Shown here one piece after another: positions 57,790 to 64,000 of a stretch of 64,000 nt of DNA. The stretch's first letter is position 1. Each line of letters begins with the position of its first letter. The stretch comes from Leifsonia sp. fls2-241-R2A-40a (lineage in GTDB: Bacteria > Actinomycetota > Actinomycetes > Actinomycetales > Microbacteriaceae), in assembly GCF_030209575.1 (NCBI RefSeq), contig NZ_JARVRS010000001.1:3038001-3102000 (forward strand), read 5' to 3'. Below the pieces are notes generated by a model. That model saw nothing but the letters and a program-made list of their open reading frames with translations. It had not been told where the DNA came from and did not search any database. The position numbers and the translations under genes were made by a program.

Positions 57790-57825
57790 CGAAGGCCCCG
57801 CCGACCGAAGTCGGCGGGGCCTTCG
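57790..57825. terminator. Bidirectional terminator between the 143-aa gene and pgl
   Basis: Perfect 16-bp stem CGAAGGCCCCGCCGAC / GTCGGCGGGGCCTTCG with loop CGAA between convergent genes. Strongest hairpin in the window; serves the end of the pentose-phosphate operon. Confidence 0.9.
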
Positions 57826-57835
57826 CACGCGTTGC

Positions 57836-58606
57836 TCAGTAACTCGGCGCGATGAGGTTCTCGGGCACGTCCACTGCGGCTTCCTTGTCCACGAAGAACA
57901 CGGTCCGCTTGCGACCCTTGGCACCGGCGACCGGCACCTCGGTGTAGCTCGCGCCCGCCAGGGCGAGGCCCAGGGCGCTCGCCTTGTCGCTGCCGGACAG
58001 CACCAGCCAGATCCGGTCGGACGAGTTGATCACCGGCCGGGTGAGGCTCAGACGCTCCGGCGGCGGCTTGGGCGACTCGCGCTCGGCGATCACCGTCTTC
58101 TCCGTCTCACGGATGCCCGGACGGTCGGGGAACAGCGAGGCGATGTGCCCGTCCGGCCCGACGCCGAGGAACGTGATGTCGAACTTCGGGCACGGCCAGC
58201 CGTTCGTCCCGAACGCCTCGAGTTCGGCCGCGTACACGCTGGCCGCCTCGTCGATGTCCGAGAAGTCGTCCGAGGACGGGAACGGGTGCACGTTCTCCGG
58301 GGGGACCGCGATGTGGTCGAGCAGGGCCTCACGGGCCTGACGCTCATTGCGGTCGGGGCTGTCCCGCGGCACGAAGCGCTCGTCGCCCCACCAGAAGTGC
58401 ACCTTCGACCAGTCGATGGTGTCGCGGGCGGGGGAGGAGTTGACCGCCTCCAGGACCGCGATGCCCATCGTGCCGCCGGTCAGCGCGATGTTCGCGTGGC
58501 CGAGGTCGTCGAGGATGTCGATCGTCTTGGTGAGGAAACGCGCGGCGACCGATGCCGCCAGCGCTTCCTTGTCCGGGTGGACGAGCACCCGCCGTTCGTT
58601 CGTCAT
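57836..58606 (-). CDS. pgl: 6-phosphogluconolactonase
   Basis: Hydrolyses 6-phosphogluconolactone, the second step of the oxidative pentose-phosphate path. 256 residues of the DevB/Pgl type: NIALTGGTMGIAVLEAV (phosphate loop), VHFWWGDERFVPRDSPDRNER, and FLGVGPDGHIASLFPD. Last gene of the operon; its ATG overlaps the opcA stop. Ends at the bidirectional terminator. Confidence 0.95.
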   Translation of the reverse strand: MTNERRVLVHPDKEALAASVAARFLTKTIDILDDLGHANIALTGGTMGIAVLEAVNSSPARDTIDWSKVHFWWGDERFVPRDSPDRNERQAREALLDHIAVPPENVHPFPSSDDFSDIDEAASVYAAELEAFGTNGWPCPKFDITFLGVGPDGHIASLFPDRPGIRETEKTVIAERESPKPPPERLSLTRPVINSSDRIWLVLSGSDKASALGLALAGASYTEVPVAGAKGRKRTVFFVDKEAAVDVPENLIAPSY

Positions 58607-59568
58607 GCCCTGGCGCCTGCTCCTTCGTCAGTGGTCTCCAGCAGTGCGAGACCCTTCGTGATCACCTCTCCGTAGAGGTCGTCCGGGTCCAGCCTACGCA
58701 GTTCCTCCGCCAGGCAGTCTCGGAGGCTGCGGCGTGGCAGGGAGAGGTCGTGCGACGGCTGACCCGGCTGCGACAGCCGGGCGACGTTCGGGATCTCGCG
58801 CTCCAGCTCGATGACGCCCGAAGCACGCTCCATCTTCACGCCGTGGATGCCGCCGGAGCCGATCGCGCGCGAGGCGAGGTCGTACTGCACCGGCACCTGC
58901 AGCTGCAGGCGCAGCCACGCGGCGAGGAGGAGGGTGGAGGGGGAGTCGGCCGCGCCGGCCACGTCGACGGACGTGATCGGTTCGTACGGCGGCTGGTCGA
59001 GCACCGCAGCGAGCTGCGCGCGCCACAGGGTGAGGCGCGTCCATGCGAAGTCCGTGTCGCCCGGGGCGTACGTCTTGCCCAGGTGGAACAGGAACTCCTG
59101 CGGGTTGGGCTGAGCCGAGGCGTCAGTGATCCGCCGGGTGGCGATGCGGCCCAGGGGAGACGCGGACGCCTTCTCCGGGGCGATTCCCGGCCACCAGACC
59201 ACCACGGGGGCGTCGGGGAGCAGCAGGCCGGTGACCAGCCCTTCCTCGTCGCTCGCCGTCTCGCCGTAGGCGCGGAGGACGATGACCTCGCTCGCGCCGG
59301 CGTCGCCGCCGACACGGATCTGCGCATCCAGGCGGGCGTCGCCGCTCGAGTGGTCGCGCTCCTCCTCGGTCGAGACCACGATGACGCGCATCGGGTGCTC
59401 GCGGGAGGCGTCGTTGGCGGCCTCGATGGCCTCCTCCTCCTGCCCGAGATGGGTGGCGATGATGAGGGTCAGCACGCGGCCGAGGGCGACGGCGCCGCCC
59501 TCCTCGCGGATCTTGACCAGCGCCTTCGAGATGTTGCTGACGGTGGTCGCGGGAAGATCGACGATCAT
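58603..59568 (-). CDS. opcA: Glucose-6-phosphate dehydrogenase assembly protein OpcA
   Basis: Actinobacterial and cyanobacterial activator of Zwf. 321 residues. Family segments: VSNISKALVKIREEGGAVALGRVLTLII (split), HPMRVIVVS, LLPDAPVVVWWPGIAP, TDFAWTRLTLWRAQLAA and the C-terminal LRDCLAEELRRLDPDDLY. Start at ATG 59568, with GGAGG five bases upstream, rather than the TTG twelve bases before. The ATG overlaps the zwf stop (ATGA), so it is made with its client. Confidence 0.93.
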   Translation of the reverse strand: MIVDLPATTVSNISKALVKIREEGGAVALGRVLTLIIATHLGQEEEAIEAANDASREHPMRVIVVSTEEERDHSSGDARLDAQIRVGGDAGASEVIVLRAYGETASDEEGLVTGLLLPDAPVVVWWPGIAPEKASASPLGRIATRRITDASAQPNPQEFLFHLGKTYAPGDTDFAWTRLTLWRAQLAAVLDQPPYEPITSVDVAGAADSPSTLLLAAWLRLQLQVPVQYDLASRAIGSGGIHGVKMERASGVIELEREIPNVARLSQPGQPSHDLSLPRRSLRDCLAEELRRLDPDDLYGEVITKGLALLETTDEGAGARA

Positions 59569-61106
59569 GGACGCCTCCAAACGCGGCCGTCGCGCTGCAG
59601 GAGCTCGTCGGCCGACTTCGGGCCCCAGGTTCCGGGGCGGTACTGCTCGGGCTGGCCCTGCGTGGCCCAGAAGTCCTCGATCGGGTCGAGGATCTTCCAG
59701 GAGAGCTCGACCTCCTCGTGGCGGGGGAACAGCGGCGGGTCGCCGAGGAGCACATCCAGGATGAGTCGCTCGTACGCCTCCGGGCTCGCCTCGGTGAAGG
59801 CGTGGCCGTAGCCGAAGTCCATGCTCACGTCGCGCACCTGCATGCCGGCGCCGGGGACCTTCGAGCCGAAGCGGATGGTCACGCCCTCGTCGGGCTGCAC
59901 GCGGATGACGAGCGCGTTCTGCCCGAGCGCGCTGGTCTGCGACTCCGCGAAGAGCTGCTGCGGCGCGCGCTTGAACACGACGGCGATCTCGGTGACGCGA
60001 CGACCGAGGCGCTTGCCCGCGCGCAGGTAGAACGGGACGCCCGCCCAGCGGCGGGTGCCGATCTCCAGCTTGATGGCCGCGTAGGTCTCCGTGGTGGAGT
60101 GGGGATTCATCCCGTCCTCCTCCAGGAATCCGACGACCTTCTCGCCGCCCTGCCAGCCGCTGCCGTACTGGCCGCGGGCGGTGGACGTCGCGAGGTCCTT
60201 CGGCAGCCGCACGGCGGCGAGCACCTTCTCCTTCTCGGCGCGCAGGTCTGCGGCGTTGAACGAGATGGGCTCCTCCATCGCGGTGAGCGCGAGCAGCTGG
60301 AGCAGGTGGTTCTGGATGACGTCGCGCGCAGCGCCGATGCCGTCGTAATAGCCGGCACGGCCGCCCACTCCGATGTCCTCCGCCATGGTGATCTGCACGT
60401 GGTCGACGTAGTTGGCGTTCCAGATCGGCTCGTACAGCTCGTTGGCGAAGCGCAGCGCCAGGATGTTCTGGACCGTCTCCTTGCCGAGGTAGTGGTCGAT
60501 GCGGAACACCGAGTCCGGCGGGAACACCGTCTCGACGACGGCGTTGAGCTCCCGCGCGGACTGCAGGTCGTGACCGAACGGCTTCTCGATGACGACACGC
60601 CGCCAGCCCTCGCCGGACTGGTCGGCGAGACCGGACCGCTTGAGCTGCTCGGTGACGATCGGGAACGCCTTCGGCGGGATGGACAGGTAGAACGCGTGGT
60701 TCCCCATGGTCCCGCGCTCGACATCCAGCTCTTCGACCGTCTGCTTCAGACGCCGGAAGGCGTCGTCGTCATCGAACTCGCCCGGCACGAAGCGGATGCC
60801 CTGTGCCAGCTGCTGCCACACATCGTCGTCGAACGGGGTGCGTGCGTACTGCTTGACCGCGTCGTACACGACCTTCTCGAAGTCCTGGTCCTCCCAGTCC
60901 CGCCGGGCGAACCCGACGAGGGAGAACCCGGGCGGCAGGAGGCCGCGGTTCGCGAGGTCGTACACCGCCGGCATCAACTTCTTGCGCGACAGGTCGCCCG
61001 TCACACCGAAGATGATGAGGCTGCTGGGCCCCGCGATGCGATTGAGGCGGCGGTCGGAGGGCAACCGCAGAGGGTTGAACTCCGGCGTGATTTCCACCGG
61101 TGACAA
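59565..61106 (-). CDS. zwf: Glucose-6-phosphate 1-dehydrogenase
   Basis: Entry enzyme of the oxidative pentose-phosphate route. 513 residues. NADP-binding IIFGVTGDLSRKKLMPAVYD near residue 35, catalytic RIDHYLGKETVQNI, VVIEKPFGHD before it, and RAGKRLGRRVTEIAVVFK. Start chosen at TTG 61106 because AAGGAGA lies eight bases upstream; GTG 61097 has no ribosome site. Preceded by pgi and overlapped by opcA. Confidence 0.96.
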   Translation of the reverse strand: MSPVEITPEFNPLRLPSDRRLNRIAGPSSLIIFGVTGDLSRKKLMPAVYDLANRGLLPPGFSLVGFARRDWEDQDFEKVVYDAVKQYARTPFDDDVWQQLAQGIRFVPGEFDDDDAFRRLKQTVEELDVERGTMGNHAFYLSIPPKAFPIVTEQLKRSGLADQSGEGWRRVVIEKPFGHDLQSARELNAVVETVFPPDSVFRIDHYLGKETVQNILALRFANELYEPIWNANYVDHVQITMAEDIGVGGRAGYYDGIGAARDVIQNHLLQLLALTAMEEPISFNAADLRAEKEKVLAAVRLPKDLATSTARGQYGSGWQGGEKVVGFLEEDGMNPHSTTETYAAIKLEIGTRRWAGVPFYLRAGKRLGRRVTEIAVVFKRAPQQLFAESQTSALGQNALVIRVQPDEGVTIRFGSKVPGAGMQVRDVSMDFGYGHAFTEASPEAYERLILDVLLGDPPLFPRHEEVELSWKILDPIEDFWATQGQPEQYRPGTWGPKSADELLQRDGRVWRRP

Positions 61107-61132
61107 GTGTCTGATCTCCTTTGTCGGGGGCC

Positions 61133-62743
61133 TCAGTTGACGGCCTCGAACAGCGAGACGACATCCGCCTCGGCGTTCGTGAGGGTCAGCGTCAGCACCG
61201 GGCGGCCGTGCTCGCCGAGGACGCTGGCGTCGCCGGCGGCCTGGGCCTGGATGAGCTGCCCGAAGGTGAAGGGGCGGCCCGGGATCTCGAGGTCCTCGGA
61301 GGGAGTCGCCGTGATCTGCAGGAACACGCCGACCGCCGGGCCACCCTTGTGGAACTGACCCGTGGAGTGCAGGAAGCGCGGTCCCCAGCCGAAGGTGACC
61401 GGACGGTTCGCCTTGGCCGCCAGCAGGTCGCGGATCCCCGCGAGCTGCGGGAGGGCGAGCCGGTTGACGTAGGCCTGGACCGCCACGTAGCCGTCCGGGC
61501 CGAGCTGCGCGAGCAGCGCGTCCACCGCGGCGTCGAGCGTGTTCGCCTGGCCGAGGAACGAACCGGTGGTGCGGACCTCGATGCCGCCCGCGGTGAACGC
61601 GGGGGTGACGGGCTCCGGCCGGTTGTCCAGCAGCGAGCGGGCGGCGACCTTTGCGGCCTCCACGTCGGGCTGGTCGAACGGGTTGATGCCGAGCAGGCGT
61701 CCCGCGACCGCGACGGCGTACTCCCAGACGATCAGCTGGGCGCCGAGGCTGCCGGAGACGAGGATCTCGCCCTCGTGGCGGTCGGCGGGGAACAGGTGGT
61801 GCGCCTCCGCGTTGGCGACGAGTCGCACGACCTGCAGGTCGGCCGGCTTCGACTCGAGCTCGGGAGCCAGCTTGTCGAGCACGACGGGGAGGAGGCCGGT
61901 GCCGTTCTTCCCGGTGGACTCGGCGATCAGCTGCTCGGCCCAGTCGGCGAATCCGACGATGTGCGTCCCGTCGGCGACGATGCCCAGCTTGTCCTTCAGC
62001 GGGCTCGTGCCGGCGATCGCCGCACCGAGCACCAGGCCCGGGTTCGTGTCGTTGTCGACCGCGAGCTCGATCTGCGTGGCGTCGGCCTCGTCGAGCAGCT
62101 CGGAGATGTCGACGCCGGCGAGGCCCGAGGGGACCAGGCCGAACGCGGTCAGCGCCGAGTAGCGGCCGCCGACGTTGGGGTCGGCGTTGAAGACGCGGTA
62201 GCCGGCCTCGCGGGCCGACTGGTCGAGCGGCGAACCGGGGTCGGTGACGACGACGGTCCGCTCGCGCGGGTCGATGCCCGCATCCCGGAACCACTTCTCG
62301 TACACGCGACGCTGGCTGTCGGTCTCGAGCGTCGAGCCCGACTTCGACGAGATGACCACCGCGGTGGCCTCCAGCCGGTCGCGCAGCGCCGCGAGCACCT
62401 GGCCCGGGTCGGTCGAGTCGAGCACCGTCAGCTCGGCCTCGGCCGTGCGGGTGATGACCTCCGGCGCGAGCGACGAGCCGCCCATGCCGCCCAGGACGAT
62501 GTGGTTGATGCCCTTGGCGTGGAGCTCCTCGCGCAGGGCGACGATCTCGGGAACCAGGGGGCGCGAGATCGCGACGGCCTCGGTCCAGCCGAGGCGCTTG
62601 CTCGCCTCGGCCTCCGCTTCCGGGCCCCAGAGGGCGGGATCCTGCGCCGCGATGCCCGACGCCACCTTGTCGGCGACGAGCTGCGGGACGACGGTGCGGA
62701 CGGCCTCGGCCGCCGGCCCCGTGACGTGGATGCGGAACGTCAC
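61133..62743 (-). CDS. pgi: Glucose-6-phosphate isomerase
   Basis: Interconverts glucose-6-P and fructose-6-P. 536 residues. Sugar-phosphate isomerase (SIS) motifs: [47 protein letters not shown] (the GPI signature region), [10 protein letters not shown] and [10 protein letters not shown] at the C-terminus. It belongs to the divergent actinobacterial form that lies inside the pentose-phosphate operon. GTG start overlaps the tal stop. Confidence 0.93.
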   Translation of the reverse strand: MTFRIHVTGPAAEAVRTVVPQLVADKVASGIAAQDPALWGPEAEAEASKRLGWTEAVAISRPLVPEIVALREELHAKGINHIVLGGMGGSSLAPEVITRTAEAELTVLDSTDPGQVLAALRDRLEATAVVISSKSGSTLETDSQRRVYEKWFRDAGIDPRERTVVVTDPGSPLDQSAREAGYRVFNADPNVGGRYSALTAFGLVPSGLAGVDISELLDEADATQIELAVDNDTNPGLVLGAAIAGTSPLKDKLGIVADGTHIVGFADWAEQLIAESTGKNGTGLLPVVLDKLAPELESKPADLQVVRLVANAEAHHLFPADRHEGEILVSGSLGAQLIVWEYAVAVAGRLLGINPFDQPDVEAAKVAARSLLDNRPEPVTPAFTAGGIEVRTTGSFLGQANTLDAAVDALLAQLGPDGYVAVQAYVNRLALPQLAGIRDLLAAKANRPVTFGWGPRFLHSTGQFHKGGPAVGVFLQITATPSEDLEIPGRPFTFGQLIQAQAAGDASVLGEHGRPVLTLTLTNAEADVVSLFEAVN

Positions 62744-63870
62744 TTGGCGGCTCCCTCGAGCGCGTTCTTCACGGTCTCGACGAGCTCGCCCCAAGACACG
62801 TTGAACTTCTCGACGCCCTCGCGCTCGAGCGTCTCGGTGACGTCGTCGAAGGAGATGCCGAGGTCGGCAAGCTTGTTCAGCACGTCGTTCGACTCGGCGT
62901 ACGTCTTGGTGACGGTGTCGCCCGTGATGTTGCCGTGGTCGAAGGTCGCGTCGAGCGTCTTCTCCGGCATCGTGTTGACGGTGTTCGGGGCGACGAGCTG
63001 CTCGACGTACAGGGTGTCGGGGAGGCTCGGGTCCTTGACGCCGGTGGAGGCCCACAGCGGACGCTGCTCGTTCGCACCGGCCGCGACGAGCGCCTTGGCG
63101 CGCTCGGTGGCGAACTGCTGCTCGTACACCTCGTAGGCGAGACGGGCGTTGGCGATGCCGGCCTTGCTCTTCAGCGACTCGGCCTCGTCGGTGCCGATCG
63201 CGCTGAGGCGCTTGTCCACCTCGGTGTCGACGCGGGAGACGAAGAACGAGGCGACCGAGTGGATGCCCGAGAGGTCGATGCCCGCCGCCTTGGCCTTCTC
63301 GAGGCCGCTGAGGTAGGCGTCGATGACCTGGCGGTAGCGCTCCAGGCTGAAGATCAGGGTCACGTTGACGCTGATGCCGGCGCCGATCGTCTCGGTGATG
63401 GCCTCGAGGCCCTCGACCGTGGCGGGGATCTTGATCATCACGTTCGGCTTCTGGATCTTGGCCGACAGCTTCTGGGCGGCCTCGATCGTGGCCTGGGTGT
63501 CGCGGGCCAGGCCCGGGGCGACCTCGATGGAGACGCGGCCGTCGACGCCGTTCGTGCGCTCGAAGGTCTCGTGGAAGATGTCGCTCGCGTTGGCGACGTC
63601 GTCGGTGGTGATCTCGAAGATCGCGTCGTCGACGGAGACGCCGGCGGCGGCGAGCTGGCGGACCTGCTCGTCATACGCCTCGCCCTTGGAGAGCGCGGCG
63701 GCGAAGATCGTCGGGTTTGTGGTCACGCCGACGACGTTCTTCTCGGCGATGAGCTTCTGCAGGCTCCCGGAGTTGATGCGCTCACGCGAGAGGTCGTCCA
63801 GCCAGATGCTGACGCCCGCAGCCGACAGGGCGGCGGTGGGGGTCTCGGTGGTGGAGGTGGTGTCGGTCAT
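62740..63870 (-). CDS. tal: Transaldolase
   Basis: Moves a dihydroxyacetone unit between sugar phosphates. 376 residues, the long actinobacterial class. Schiff-base Lys in [16 protein letters not shown], with [12 protein letters not shown] near the N-terminus and [16 protein letters not shown] after the Lys. Signature [22 protein letters not shown] ribosome site before the ATG. Sits between tkt (upstream) and pgi. Confidence 0.96.
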   Translation of the reverse strand: MTDTTSTTETPTAALSAAGVSIWLDDLSRERINSGSLQKLIAEKNVVGVTTNPTIFAAALSKGEAYDEQVRQLAAAGVSVDDAIFEITTDDVANASDIFHETFERTNGVDGRVSIEVAPGLARDTQATIEAAQKLSAKIQKPNVMIKIPATVEGLEAITETIGAGISVNVTLIFSLERYRQVIDAYLSGLEKAKAAGIDLSGIHSVASFFVSRVDTEVDKRLSAIGTDEAESLKSKAGIANARLAYEVYEQQFATERAKALVAAGANEQRPLWASTGVKDPSLPDTLYVEQLVAPNTVNTMPEKTLDATFDHGNITGDTVTKTYAESNDVLNKLADLGISFDDVTETLEREGVEKFNVSWGELVETVKNALEGAAK

Positions 63871-63898
63871 TTTCTCTTATCTCCTCTTGTGCCCGCGC

Positions 63899-64000
63899 TC
63901 AAAGCGACGCGAGCGATTCCTTCGCGGCGGACACGGCGTGCTCGGTGGTCATGCCGAACTCGCGGAACAGGGTCTTGTAGTCGGCCGATGCACCGAAGTG
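63899..64000 (-). CDS. tkt: Transketolase (C-terminal end only)
   Basis: The last 33 residues are in the window: HFGASADYKTLFREFGMTTE and an Ala-rich tail to the stop. FGASA-xx-xxLFxEFG is the conserved C-terminus of transketolase, and this is the expected first gene of the tkt-tal-pgi-zwf-opcA-pgl operon. The rest lies beyond the right edge. Confidence 0.9.
   Translation of the reverse strand, partial: HFGASADYKTLFREFGMTTEHAVSAAKESLASL

Noticed and set aside
61107-62294. Long N-terminal extension of Zwf antisense or out of frame to pgi
   Set aside because: Zwf normally begins close to the NADP motif; the extension runs through pgi in another frame and has no ribosome site.

Overview
The window is 64 kb of high-GC actinobacterial core chromosome. 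The order trpE, trp-region membrane protein, trpC, trpB, trpA, lgt, pyk, then an ANTAR regulator, polA, rpsA, coaE, uvrB, uvrA, uvrC, rapZ, whiA, gap, pgk, tpiA, secG, rbpA, pgl, opcA, zwf, pgi, tal, tkt follows the conserved actinobacterial backbone (for example Mycobacterium). The protein sequences and very GC-rich codon use suggest a Microbacteriaceae member, Leifsonia-like. That assignment is inference; no rRNA gene is present. I see no prophage, insertion sequence, CRISPR array or integrase.

Layout. 1-4745: the 3' end of trpE and the rest of a coupled tryptophan operon, including two small membrane proteins. 4802-13525: lgt, both glutamate synthase subunits and pyruvate kinase, closed by a strong terminator. 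13868-16735: a LolA-like protein and an ABC-2 exporter. 16766-27002: an accessory stretch in both orientations with an EamA transporter, GNAT and alpha/beta hydrolase, phosphoketolase, GDSL hydrolase, VOC protein, a secreted protein of unknown role, LLM oxidoreductase, MBL hydrolase, thioredoxin and an FBP-domain protein. 27032-28903: a secreted GH25 muramidase with three cell-wall-binding repeats. 29011-36719: tRNA-Leu(CAA), a PdtaR-like regulator, thioesterase, polA, a DUF885 peptidase and an epimerase. 36828-51534: rpsA, coaE, uvrB, a MoxR/DUF58/DUF4129 membrane cluster, uvrA (with a perfect LexA box), uvrC and rapZ. 51594-57771: whiA, sodA, the gap-pgk-tpiA glycolytic run, secG, rbpA and a small unknown gene. 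57836-64000, minus strand: the pentose-phosphate operon tkt-tal-pgi-zwf-opcA-pgl.

Many genes are coupled by 4-base ATGA/GTGA overlaps. At least a dozen starts lie 6-7 bases after a TANNNT -10 hexamer, the arrangement of leaderless mRNAs. Together the genes cover tryptophan synthesis, ammonia assimilation, lower glycolysis, the oxidative and non-oxidative pentose-phosphate routes plus a phosphoketolase bypass, nucleotide excision repair and envelope functions.

The least explained signal is in the intergenic DNA. Two separate loci (29753-29805 and 57247-57299) each carry three copies of the 13-bp palindrome ATTCGT-S-ACGAAT spaced exactly 20 bp apart. Another gap (13614-13699) carries three copies of AAACGGAGG, and a third type of inverted repeat sits at 23029-23092. 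These look like small phased repeat or operator elements and are the best candidates for something undescribed here.
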